DNA of 64,000 nt, taken from NCBI GenBank assembly GCA_016707445.1, contig JADJHR010000003.1, positions 310,001 through 374,000 on the forward strand, read 5' to 3'. The stretch comes from Rubrivivax sp. GTDB taxonomy: Bacteria; Pseudomonadota; Gammaproteobacteria; Burkholderiales; Burkholderiaceae_C. A program made the position numbers and the translations under genes. How positions within the stretch are numbered: position 1 is the first letter of the stretch; every line of letters begins with the position of its first letter. The notes under the pieces were generated by a model. The model was not told where the DNA came from and ran no database searches. It worked only from the letters and a program-made list of their open reading frames with translations. Shown here piece by piece: positions 1 through 9,000 of this stretch.

Positions 1-621
1 GACACCCGGTTCCCTCGTCCCCCGGGCGACGTGGGCCACCCGGCCAGCTGGCGCATGCCGGTCGAATACTTCACCGTGCGCGGGGCATCGCCGCAGCGCG
101 TCGTGCGTGAACATGAGCTGGCACTGCTGCAGCCCTTCGTCGCGGCGGCGCTGGGCCTGGTCGAGCGGGGTGCTTGCGCCATCACCACCAGCTGCGGCTT
201 TCTGGTGCAGTTTCAGGCCGCCCTGCAGGCGGCGCTGCCGGTTCCGGTGTGGACCTCGAGCCTGCTGCTGCTGCCCACATTGCAGCGCCCCGGCGTGATC
301 ACGGTCGATGCGGCGGCACTCGGTGCGACGCACCTGACCGCGGCCGGCGCGCCGGCCGACACTCCGGTCGAAGGCCTGCAGCCGGGCTGCCACCTGCAGC
401 GCACGCTGCTGCAGGACCTGCCCACGCTGGACCCGGCCGCAGCCGAGGCCGACGTGGTCGCTGTCGCGCGGCGCCTGCTGCGGCGCCAGCCGGCCCTCAC
501 CAGCCTGGTGTTCGAATGCACCAACATGCCGCCCTACGCCGATGCCGTGCAGCGCGCCACGGGTCTGCCGGTGCATCATCTGATGACGCTGGTGCACGAT
601 CGATTTGCGGCATTGCCATGA
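1..621 (+). CDS. Aspartate/glutamate racemase-like protein, 5' end missing
   Basis: The frame is open from the first base of the window, so the true start lies upstream; about 206 residues are visible. The early TRFPRPPGD and VRGASP segments, and a Cys-containing ITTSCGF and FECTNMPPY pair, are what I expect of the Asp/Glu/hydantoin racemase-like family, in which two Cys act as acid and base. The family is inferred from motifs only. It ends 10 bases before the LysR gene and lies at the head of a block with D-glutamate cyclase and 5-oxoprolinase, so a substrate related to glutamate or 5-oxoproline is plausible. Other members act on malonates or hydantoins, so the reaction is open. Confidence 0.6.
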   Translation, partial: DTRFPRPPGDVGHPASWRMPVEYFTVRGASPQRVVREHELALLQPFVAAALGLVERGACAITTSCGFLVQFQAALQAALPVPVWTSSLLLLPTLQRPGVITVDAAALGATHLTAAGAPADTPVEGLQPGCHLQRTLLQDLPTLDPAAAEADVVAVARRLLRRQPALTSLVFECTNMPPYADAVQRATGLPVHHLMTLVHDRFAALP

Positions 622-631
622 AGCTGCCACC

Positions 632-1525
632 ATGAACCTTCGATTTGTCGAAGCCTTCTACTGGGTGGTCACGCTACGCAGCGTGACGCGTGCGGCCGAG
701 AAGCTGCACCTCACACAGTCGGCCATGTCCAGTCGCGTGGCCGCGCTCGAACAGGAACTGGGCACCCTGCTGCTCGACCGGCGCGACAAGCAGTTCCGCA
801 TCACGGTGGCGGGCCAGCGCTTCTTCGGCTATGCCGAGAAGCTGCTGTCCCTGCAGCGTGAGCTGAAGGCCGAACTCGGCGCCGCGGACGCACAGCCGCT
901 GCGGCTGCGCGTGGGCGCAATCGAATCGGTGCTGCACTCGTGGCTGATGGACTGGGTGCATGGCCTGCGCGCCGCCCAGCCGTCACTGGCGCTGGAGCTG
1001 ACGGTCGAGACTTCTCCCGTGCTGCTCGACCAGCTGCAGCGCGGCACGCTGGACATCGCGCTGGCCGCATTGCCGGCCGGTGGTGGCCTGCCCTCGCGAC
1101 CGCTGCCGCCGATGGCCATGGTCTTTGTCGGCCATGCTGCACTGCACCGACGCCGGCGCTGGAACCTGGCCGACCTGGCCGCGCAAGAGCTGCTCACCTT
1201 CCAGCGCGGCTCGCAGCCGCAAGTGGCACTGGCCGAGCTGCTGCAGCGCGCCGGCCTCGAGCCGCTGCGGCTGCACACGGTGTCGTCGATCAGTGCCATG
1301 GCGCAGATGGTCGAAGCGGGCCTGGGCGTGGCCACCCTGCCACGGGCGGTGGTCGACCGTCTGGCCGAGCGCCTGCCGTTGAAGGTGCTGGCCTGCGATG
1401 CGGCTCTGCCGCCTTTGCCGCTGCACGCCAGCTGGCGAGACGACCCGGCATCGGGCGCACAGCGGGCGCTGGTCGACACCTTGCCGGCGTCACCGCCAGC
1501 ACCGAAGCATCGAAAAAATCGATGA
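632..1525 (+). CDS. LysR-family transcriptional regulator
   Basis: A 297-residue protein with the usual LysR layout. An N-terminal winged helix-turn-helix covers about residues 1-60 (FVEAFYWVVTLRSVTRAAEK, then LHLTQSAMSSRVAALE), followed by a periplasmic-binding-like effector domain from about residue 90. The ATG at 632 is preferred over in-frame starts from 605 because MNLRFVEAFYWV matches the family N-terminus; no strong ribosome binding site is visible. It is followed after 80 bases by the DUF1445 gene and the TRAP/5-oxoprolinase operon on the same strand, so it is the likely regulator of that block. The effector is unknown. Confidence 0.9.
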   Translation: MNLRFVEAFYWVVTLRSVTRAAEKLHLTQSAMSSRVAALEQELGTLLLDRRDKQFRITVAGQRFFGYAEKLLSLQRELKAELGAADAQPLRLRVGAIESVLHSWLMDWVHGLRAAQPSLALELTVETSPVLLDQLQRGTLDIALAALPAGGGLPSRPLPPMAMVFVGHAALHRRRRWNLADLAAQELLTFQRGSQPQVALAELLQRAGLEPLRLHTVSSISAMAQMVEAGLGVATLPRAVVDRLAERLPLKVLACDAALPPLPLHASWRDDPASGAQRALVDTLPASPPAPKHRKNR

Positions 1526-1605
1526 TCTGAGCGGGAAAACATCTGTTTGCCGCCACCCTCGGTGCCCGCCACCATAAGTCTTTCGGTCTTGACGGAGCCC
1601 CCGCC

Positions 1606-2412
1606 GTGCCCCCCTTGAGCTTCGACCCCGACGCTGCCGCCCGCGGCGGCGCACTGCGCGCGCAGATCCGCGCCAGCAACTTCAACGGCAATACCAGCGG
1701 CGCGGCGGCCGATCTGGTGCAGGCCAACCTGGTGATCCTGCCCCAGGCCGACGCGGCCGACTTCCTGCTCTACTGCCAGCGCAACCCGCGGCCCTGTCCC
1801 TTGCTGGCCGTCGGCTCGGTGGGCGATCCGGCGCTGCCCACGCTGGGCCACGACATCGACCTGCGCAGCGACCTGCCGCGCTACCGCGTCTGGCGCCATG
1901 GCGAGCTGGTGGCCGAGCCGACCGACGTGCGCGAACTCTGGCGCGATGACCTGGTGGCCTTCGCCATCGGTTGTTCTTTCAGTTTCGAGTGGGCATTGGG
2001 CGAAGCCGGCATCCGGCTGCGCCACCAACAGCGGGGCTGCAACGTGGCCATGTACCGCAGCAACATCGCCACCGCTGCCGCCGGGCGCTTTGCCGGGCCG
2101 CTGGTGGTGTCGATGCGCCCCATGAAGGCTGCCGACGCCATCCGCGCGGTACAGATCACGTCGCGGTTCCCGGCCGTGCATGGCGCGCCGGTGCACCTGG
2201 GTGACCCCGGGCTGATCGGGATCGCCAACCTGGCCGCGCCCGACTATGGTGATGCGGTCGAGCTGATGGCCGACGAATTGCCCGTGTTCTGGGCCTGCGG
2301 GGTCACGCCACAGGCCGCGCTGGCCCAGGCACGGCCCGATTTCTGCATCACCCACGCGCCAGGCTCGATGCTCGTGACCGACCTGCGCAACCCCCAACTC
2401 GCTGCCTTTTAG
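1606..2412 (+). CDS. D-glutamate cyclase-family protein / putative hydro-lyase (DUF1445)
   Basis: A 268-residue protein of the DUF1445 (YcsI/PA2116) family, recognised by the opening RAQIRASNFNGNTSG, the IGCSFSFEWAL segment with a Cys, RGCNVAMYRSN and the C-terminal FCITHAPGSMLVTDL. Mammalian members convert D-glutamate to 5-oxo-D-proline; most bacterial members are only called putative hydro-lyases. The start is a GTG with GGAG eight bases upstream at 1594-1597. It is the first gene of a run through DctPQM to a 5-oxoprolinase, which fits the cyclase activity well: the cyclase product is the oxoprolinase substrate type. The activity is inferred. Confidence 0.8.
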   Translation: MPPLSFDPDAAARGGALRAQIRASNFNGNTSGAAADLVQANLVILPQADAADFLLYCQRNPRPCPLLAVGSVGDPALPTLGHDIDLRSDLPRYRVWRHGELVAEPTDVRELWRDDLVAFAIGCSFSFEWALGEAGIRLRHQQRGCNVAMYRSNIATAAAGRFAGPLVVSMRPMKAADAIRAVQITSRFPAVHGAPVHLGDPGLIGIANLAAPDYGDAVELMADELPVFWACGVTPQAALAQARPDFCITHAPGSMLVTDLRNPQLAAF

Positions 2413-2432
2413 CCCCACCCGAGGAGATACCG

Positions 2433-3479
2433 ATGTTCGCCAAACTCGCCCTTGCCACCGCCGTGCTGGCCTCGTCCGTCTGGGCACAGGCGCAGACCAC
2501 CTTGCCCAAGACCCACCTGCGCGTGGTCGGCTCGATCAGCAGTCTGACGCAGTACAAGGACTACGAAATCCCGTTCTGGACCAAGCAGCTGGCCGAGAAG
2601 TCGGGCGGCGCCGTCACCGCCGAGATCAAGGGCTTCAACGAGATGGGTCTGAAAGGCCCCGAGGTGCTGCGCCTGATGGGTCAGGGCGTGATGGAGATCG
2701 GCGCCACCGTGGTCGCCTACCTGGCCGCCGACGATCCGGCCAACGAGATGATCGACGTTGCCGGCCTGCTGCCCGACGTGGTCACCGCCCGCAAGGTGAC
2801 CGACGCCGTGCGCCCGGTGTATGAAAAGCTGTACCGCGACAAGTTCGGCGTCGAACTGCTGGGCTTCGGCACCTACCCGGCGCAGGTCTTCTATTGCAAC
2901 GGCGAGATCAAGGGCCTGGCCGACATCAAGGGCAAGAAGGTGCGCGCCGCTGGACGGTCGCAGTCGGAACTGGTGGCCGCGCTGGGCGGCACGCCGGTCA
3001 CGCTGGCTTTTGGCGAGGTCGTGCCTGCGCTGCAGAACAAGACCGTCGATTGCGCCATCACCGGCACGCTGTCGGGCAACGCGGCCAAGTGGCATGAAGT
3101 GACCACCCACCTGCTGGCGCTGCCGGTGTCCTGGGGCCAGATCGGCTATGCGGTGAACGCCAAGACCTGGAACGGCTGGGATCCCAAGCTGCGCAGCTTC
3201 ATCGACACTGAAATCAAGACGCTGGAAAAGCGCCTGTGGGACGCTGCCGACCTCTTCACGCAGCAGGGCTACGAGTGCAACGCCGGCACCGCCAAGTGCA
3301 CGCTGGGCACCAAGGGCAAGATGATCCTGGTGCAGCCCAGCCAGGCCGACCGCGACATGCTCAAGAAGATCCTCAGCGATGTGACGCTGCCGAAGTGGGC
3401 TGAACGCTGCTCGGCCGCCTGCGTGGCCGACTTCAACAACACGGTCGGCAAGGTCGTCGGCGTGTCGGTGAAGAAGTAG
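2433..3479 (+). CDS. TRAP transporter solute-binding protein (DctP type)
   Basis: A 348-residue periplasmic binding protein. A signal peptide covers about the first 21 residues, ending VWAQA before QTTLPKTHLR. The body shows the DctP pattern: a binding segment around FNEMGLKGPEVLRLMGQG, the VFYCNGEIKGLADIKGKKVR strand-helix unit and the LVAALGGTPVTLAFGEVVPA hinge. A strong GAGGAG ribosome site lies just before the ATG. It is followed by the small and large TRAP permeases five bases away. The ligand is probably a carboxylate; the neighbouring cyclase and oxoprolinase suggest D-glutamate or 5-oxoproline, which is inference. Confidence 0.9.
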   Translation: MFAKLALATAVLASSVWAQAQTTLPKTHLRVVGSISSLTQYKDYEIPFWTKQLAEKSGGAVTAEIKGFNEMGLKGPEVLRLMGQGVMEIGATVVAYLAADDPANEMIDVAGLLPDVVTARKVTDAVRPVYEKLYRDKFGVELLGFGTYPAQVFYCNGEIKGLADIKGKKVRAAGRSQSELVAALGGTPVTLAFGEVVPALQNKTVDCAITGTLSGNAAKWHEVTTHLLALPVSWGQIGYAVNAKTWNGWDPKLRSFIDTEIKTLEKRLWDAADLFTQQGYECNAGTAKCTLGTKGKMILVQPSQADRDMLKKILSDVTLPKWAERCSAACVADFNNTVGKVVGVSVKK

Positions 3480-3484
3480 CCGCG

Positions 3485-4114
3485 GTGAGCTCATCCGGCG
3501 GGGCTGGCCCCGACCCGTTGCTGGCCCTGGCGCAGCGTTGGTCGGTGGCCGGTGCACTGGCCGGCGGCGTGCTGATCCTGGCCGCCGCCGTGCTGGTGTC
3601 GGTCGACGTGACCCTGCGCAAGCTGGCCAACGTCACGCTGGGCGGCGCCGATGAGTTGTCGGGTTATGCCCTGGCCATCGGCTCCACCTGGAGCTTTGCC
3701 TTCGTGCTGCTGAACCGCGGCAACGTGCGCATCGACGCGCTGTACCAGCGGCTGCCGCGCGCCGGCGCTGCGCTGTGCGACGTGCTGGCGGTGGTTGCAC
3801 TGCTGGCTTTTGGCGGCGTGGTGGCCTGGTACGGCTGGGGCGTGGTGGCGCAGTCCTGGGCCAGCAATTCGCACTCCAACAGTGCGCTGGCGGTGCCGCT
3901 GGTGGTGCCGCAAGTGCTGTGGTGGCTGGGCTACGTCTGGTTCATGGCCTGCGGCCTGCTGTTGCTGGCGCGAGCGCTGGGGCACTGGGTCGCCCGCGAC
4001 TGGGACGCGTTGAACGGCCTGGTCGGCGCGCGCAGCGTGGCCGACGAGGCCGAAGAAGAGCTGGCCAACGCGCTGGCCGCGGCGCAGTCGGCGCAGCGTG
4101 GGGCACCCCGATGA
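3485..4114 (+). CDS. TRAP transporter small permease (DctQ type)
   Basis: A 209-residue membrane protein with about four hydrophobic segments and the DctQ signature region LGGADELSGYALAIGSTWSF, followed by NRGNVRIDALYQRLP. It starts at a GTG five bases after the binding-protein stop, and its TGA overlaps the ATG of the large permease (ATGA at 4111). A hydrophilic tail rich in Ala and Glu closes the protein. It acts with DctP and DctM as an ion-gradient-driven uptake system in the inner membrane. Confidence 0.88.
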   Translation: MSSSGGAGPDPLLALAQRWSVAGALAGGVLILAAAVLVSVDVTLRKLANVTLGGADELSGYALAIGSTWSFAFVLLNRGNVRIDALYQRLPRAGAALCDVLAVVALLAFGGVVAWYGWGVVAQSWASNSHSNSALAVPLVVPQVLWWLGYVWFMACGLLLLARALGHWVARDWDALNGLVGARSVADEAEEELANALAAAQSAQRGAPR

Positions 4115-5397
4115 TCTCGACCGCCTTGCTGACCCTGCTGGCGCTGATGGCGCTGGCCATCCCGGTGGCGGCCGCGCTCGGCGTGCTGGGTCTGATGCTG
4201 GGGCAGTTCTTCGCCTTCCTGCCGGTCAGCCGCGCTGCCGGCGAGATCGCCTGGACCTCGAGCAACGAGTTCCTGCTGGTCTCGCTGCCGCTGTTCATCC
4301 TGCTCGGTGAGCTGCTGCTGCGCTCGGGCCTGGCCGAGCGCATGTACGGCGCGCTGGCCAAGTGGCTGAGCTGGCTGCCCGGCGGCCTGATGCATTCCAA
4401 CATTGCGGCCTGCGCGCTGTTTGCGGCCACTTCGGGGTCCAGCGTGGCCACCGCGGCCACGGTGGGCACGGTGGCGCTGCCGCAGGCAAGGCGCTTCGGC
4501 TACAACGAGCGGCTGTTCCTGGGCACGCTGGCCGCCGGCGGCACGCTGGGCATCCTGATCCCGCCGTCGATCAACATGATCGTCTACGCGGTGCTGACCA
4601 ACACCTCGGTGCCCAAGTTGTATCTGGCGGGCATCGTGCCGGGCACCCTGCTGGCGCTGAGCTTCATGGTCATCGTGCTCGTGGCCTGCCTGCTGCGCCC
4701 CAGCTGGGGCGGCAACCAGCGGCTGGTGTCCAGCCTGCGCGACTGCATCGCGTCGCTGGTGCACCTGGTACCGCCGCTGGGCGTGTTTCTGGTCGTCGTC
4801 GGCTCGATCTACGCCGGCATCGCCACCGCCACCGAGGCCGCCAGCCTGGGCGTGATGATGGGCCTGGCGCTGGCGGCCTGGACGCACACGCTCAGCCTGG
4901 CCATGCTGCGCGACGCACTGCTGGGCACGATGAAGTCCACCGGCATGATCATGCTGATCGTGGTCGCGGCCTACTTCCTGAACTTCGTGATGTCGTCGAT
5001 CGGTCTCACCACGAAATTGACCGACGCCATCCAGAACCTGGGTCTGGGCAAGTGGCACATGCTGTTCGCGGTGGTCGTGTTCTACGTCGTGCTGGGCTGC
5101 TTCATGGAAACGCTGTCGATGATGATCACCACCGTGCCCGTCATCGCGCCGGTGATGCAGGCGCTGGGCTTCGACATGGTGTGGTTCGGCATCGTCGTCA
5201 TCGTTTTGGTGGAAACCGCACTCATCACGCCACCGGTCGGTCTGAACCTGTTCGTCGTGCACAACCTGCGCCGTTCGGGGTCGCTGAACGACGTGATCAT
5301 CGGCGCCTTGCCCTTCGTGGCGGCGCTGTTCACCCTGCTGGCCTTGCTGGCCTTCTTTCCCGGCCTGGCGCTTTGGCTGCCGCAGCTCTTCTCATGA
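4111..5397 (+). CDS. TRAP transporter large permease (DctM type)
   Basis: A 428-residue, strongly hydrophobic protein with the length and segment order of DctM. Typical stretches are SLPLFILLGELLLRSGL, ATSGSSVATAATVGTVALP, AAGGTLGILIPPSINMIVYA and ITPPVGLNLFVVHNL. The start is the ATG at 4111, which overlaps the DctQ stop; the frame is open far upstream of it but those residues do not belong to the family. Its own TGA overlaps the ATG of the DUF2848 gene, so translation of the operon is coupled. It forms the transport channel. Confidence 0.92.
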   Translation: MISTALLTLLALMALAIPVAAALGVLGLMLGQFFAFLPVSRAAGEIAWTSSNEFLLVSLPLFILLGELLLRSGLAERMYGALAKWLSWLPGGLMHSNIAACALFAATSGSSVATAATVGTVALPQARRFGYNERLFLGTLAAGGTLGILIPPSINMIVYAVLTNTSVPKLYLAGIVPGTLLALSFMVIVLVACLLRPSWGGNQRLVSSLRDCIASLVHLVPPLGVFLVVVGSIYAGIATATEAASLGVMMGLALAAWTHTLSLAMLRDALLGTMKSTGMIMLIVVAAYFLNFVMSSIGLTTKLTDAIQNLGLGKWHMLFAVVVFYVVLGCFMETLSMMITTVPVIAPVMQALGFDMVWFGIVVIVLVETALITPPVGLNLFVVHNLRRSGSLNDVIIGALPFVAALFTLLALLAFFPGLALWLPQLFS

Positions 5398-6086
5398 CCC
5401 AACTGAACTTCGACATCGGCGCCGGCCAGTCACTGGCCTTCACACCCTCGCAGTTGGTGATCGCCGGCTGGACCGGCCGCGATGCCGCGGCGATCGAGCA
5501 CCACATCGAGGAGCTGGCTGCGCTGGGCGTGCCGCGCCCGTCGGCGGTGCCGCTGTATTACCGCGCAGCCCACCGTCAGCTGACGCAGGACGCGCAGATC
5601 GAGGTACTGGGCGACGCCAGCTCGGGTGAGGTCGAGCCGGTGCTGCTGCGCACGCAGGGGCAGTGGTGGCTGACGGTGGGATCCGATCACACCGACCGCG
5701 CGGCCGAAGCCTATGCCGTCGATGTCAGCAAGCACATGTGCGCCAAGCCGCTGGCACGCACGGCCTGGCGCTGGGATGAAGTGGCCAGCCGTGCCGATGC
5801 GCTGCAGATGCAGTCACAGATCTTCGAAGACGACCGCTGGGTGTTGTACCAGCAAGGCACGCTGGCGCAGATCCGGCCGCTGATCAGCCTGATCGCCGGC
5901 CTGCCGGCCGACGCGCCGGTGCAAGACGGCCTGGTGCTGTTCTGCGGCACTTTCGGCGCCCTGCCCGACGCCCAGAGCCGCGGCGTGCGGCCGGCGGCGC
6001 GCATGCGGCTGCAGTTGAGCGACCCGGCGGCGGCGCGGCAGATCGCGCACGAGTACCAAAGCCATGTGCTGCCACGTGTGGCCTGA
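5394..6086 (+). CDS. DUF2848 family protein
   Basis: A 230-residue soluble protein that I place in DUF2848 from its overall pattern: the N-terminal LVIAGWTGRD, GVPRPSAVPLYYR, GDASSGEVEPVLL and the central VGSDHTDR with SKHMCAKP. The function of this family is not established; its beta-rich body is sometimes compared to fumarylacetoacetate-hydrolase folds. The ATG overlaps the DctM stop, and the 5-oxoprolinase follows after 12 bases. A role in opening or hydrolysing the imported compound is likely from position, but the sequence does not prove it. Confidence 0.75.
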   Translation: MTQLNFDIGAGQSLAFTPSQLVIAGWTGRDAAAIEHHIEELAALGVPRPSAVPLYYRAAHRQLTQDAQIEVLGDASSGEVEPVLLRTQGQWWLTVGSDHTDRAAEAYAVDVSKHMCAKPLARTAWRWDEVASRADALQMQSQIFEDDRWVLYQQGTLAQIRPLISLIAGLPADAPVQDGLVLFCGTFGALPDAQSRGVRPAARMRLQLSDPAAARQIAHEYQSHVLPRVA

Positions 6087-6098
6087 CGAGGACCGGCG

Positions 6099-9000
6099 AT
6101 GACGAATGCCTCCCACACCCCGAAGTGGCAGTTCTGGATCGACCGTGGCGGTACGTTCACCGACGTGGTCGGCCGCACCCCCGACGGCCAGTTGCAGACC
6201 CTGAAGCTGCTGAGCGAGAACCCCGAGCAGTACCGCGACGCGGCGGTCGAGGGCATTCGCCGCCTGCTGCGCCTGCAGCCGGGCGAGCCGATCACGCCGG
6301 AGCTGGTCGAGTGCGTGAAGATGGGCACCACGGTGGCCACCAACGCGCTGCTCGAGCGCAAGGGTGACCGCACGCTGCTGGTCATCACGCGCGGCTTTCG
6401 CGACGCGCTGCGCATCGCCTACCAGGCGCGGCCGCGGCTGTTCGACCGCCGCATCCTGCTGCCCGAACTGCTGTATGAACAAGTGGTCGAGGCGCAGGAG
6501 CGTGTCGGCGCACAGGGCGAATGGCTGCAGCCACTGGACGAAGCAGCACTGCGCCTGGACCTGCAGGCCGCGTTCGACCGCGGCTTGCGCAGCTGCGCCA
6601 TCGTCTTCATGCACGGCTGGCGCTACACGGCACACGAACAGGCGGCGGCCGTGCTGGCGCGCGACATCGGCTTCACGCAGGTGAGCGTGTCGCACCAGGT
6701 CAGCCCGCTGATGAAGCTGGTGTCGCGCGGCGACACCACGGTGGTCGACGCCTACCTCAGCCCCATCCTGCGGCGTTACGTCGACCAGGTGGCAGCCCAG
6801 ATGCCGGGGGTGCGCCTGTTCTTCATGCAAAGCAGCGGCGGCCTGACCGAGGCGCACCACTTCCAGGGCAAGGACGCGATCCTGTCGGGGCCGGCCGGCG
6901 GTATCGTGGGCATGGTGCGCACCGCAGTGGCGGCCGGCCACGGCAAGGTGATCGGCTTCGACATGGGCGGCACCAGCACCGACGTCAGCCACTACGCGGG
7001 CGAGTTCGAACGTGCCTTCGAGACGCAGGTGGCCGGCGTGCGCATGCGGGCGCCGATGATGAGCATCCACACCGTGGCCGCCGGCGGTGGATCGATCCTG
7101 TCGTTCGACGGCGCCAGGCTGCGCGTGGGCCCGGAAAGTGCCGGCGCGAACCCCGGCCCCGCCAGCTACCGCCGCGGCGGCCCGCTGGCCACCACCGACG
7201 CCAACGTGCTGCTGGGCAAGATCCAGCCCGCCTACTTTCCCAAGGTGTTCGGCCCCGGCGCCGACGAGGCGCTGGACCGCGAGGGAGTTGTCCAGCGTTT
7301 CACGCAACTGGCAGCCGAGGTGCAGCAGGCCACCGGCCGGCCGACCACGCCCGAAGGCCTGGCCGAAGGGTTTCTGCAGATTGCGGTGCAGAACATGGCC
7401 AACGCGATCAAGCGCATCTCGGTGGCGCGCGGCTACGACGTCACGCAGTACACGCTGCAGTGTTTTGGCGGCGCCGGTGGCCAGCATGCCTGCGGGGTGG
7501 CCGACGCGCTGGGCATGACGCGCGTCTTCGTGCACCCGCTGGCCGGCGTGCTTTCGGCCTACGGCATGGGCCTGGCCGACCAGATCGCGATGCGCGAGGC
7601 CTCGATCGAACAGTCGCTCGATGCGTCGGGCCTGGCGGCCGCGGCCGCGCAGCTGCAGTCGCTGGCGGCTGCGGCCAGTGACGAACTGACCGAGCAGGGC
7701 GTGGACCGCACCGACATCCAGCTGCGCCGTCGCATCCACGTGCGCTACCAGGGCACCGACACCGCGCTGGTGGTCGATTTCGGTGACGCGGCGTCGATCC
7801 AGGCCGCCTTCGAGGTCGACTACCGCCAACGTTTTGCCTTCCTGATGCCCGACCGCACGCTGGTGATCGAGGCGGTGTCGGTCGAGGCCGTGGCGCCGGG
7901 CGAGGGTTTCGAGGCGCCGGCCTCGCACACCGCGGCGCCGCAGCGGCCCGAACCGATGGCGCGCGTGCGCATGCACTGCGGCCAGTGGTTCGACGCTGCC
8001 CTGTATGACCGCGAGCAGCTCGACGCCGGCGCCAGCATCGACGGCCCGGCCATCCTGGCAGAGCGCAACGCCACCACCGTGGTCGAACCCGGCTGGCGCG
8101 CGCGGCTGATGGCCGGCGGGGCGGTCGAGCTGGCGCGTGTGCGGCCGCGCAGCAACCAGCACGCCATCGGCACCGACGCCGACCCGGTGATGCTCGAGGT
8201 CTTCAACAACCTGTTCATGAACATCGCCGAGCAGATGGGGCTGCGGCTGCAGAACACGGCCTATTCGGTCAACATCAAGGAACGGCTGGACTTCAGCTGC
8301 GCCCTGTTCAGCGCCGCCGGCGAGCTGATCGCCAATGCGCCGCACATGCCGGTGCACCTGGGGTCGATGAGCGAGAGCATCAAGACGGTGATCGAGCGCA
8401 ACCCGCACATGCAGCCGGGCGACGTCTTTGTGCTCAACGACCCTTACCACGGCGGCACGCACCTGCCCGATGTGACCGTGGTGACGCCGGTGTATCTGGA
8501 CGGCAGCGACGCGAAGCCCAGCTTCTATGTCGCCAGCCGCGGCCACCATGCCGACATCGGTGGCAGCACGCCAGGGTCGATGCCACCCTTCAGCACCACC
8601 ATCGCCGAAGAGGGTGTGCTGTTCGACAACTTCCTGCTGGTGCGCGACGGCCGGTTGCGCGACGCTGAACTGCGGGCGCAGCTCGGATCGGGGGACTTCC
8701 CCGCGCGCAACCCCGACCAGACGATCGCCGACCTGCGCGCGCAGATCGCGGCGAACGAAAAGGGCGTGCAAGAGCTGCGCGCGATGGTGGCGCAATTCGG
8801 CCGCCAGACGGTGGCCGCCTACATGCAGCATGTGCAGGACAACGCCGAAGAATCGGTGCGGCGCGTCATCACGGCGCTGAAGAACGGTGTCTTTGAATTG
8901 CCGCTGGACAACGGCGCCGTCATCCACGTCAAGGTCACGGTGGATGTGCCGCAGCGCGCGGCCACGATCGACTTCAGCGGCACCAGCGCGCAGCTGCCGA

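Noticed and set aside
829..2487. Long antisense open frame (552 residues) across the LysR and DUF1445 genes
   Set aside because: It has no recognisable domain and follows the wobble pattern of high-GC genes on the other strand; the plus-strand genes match known families.
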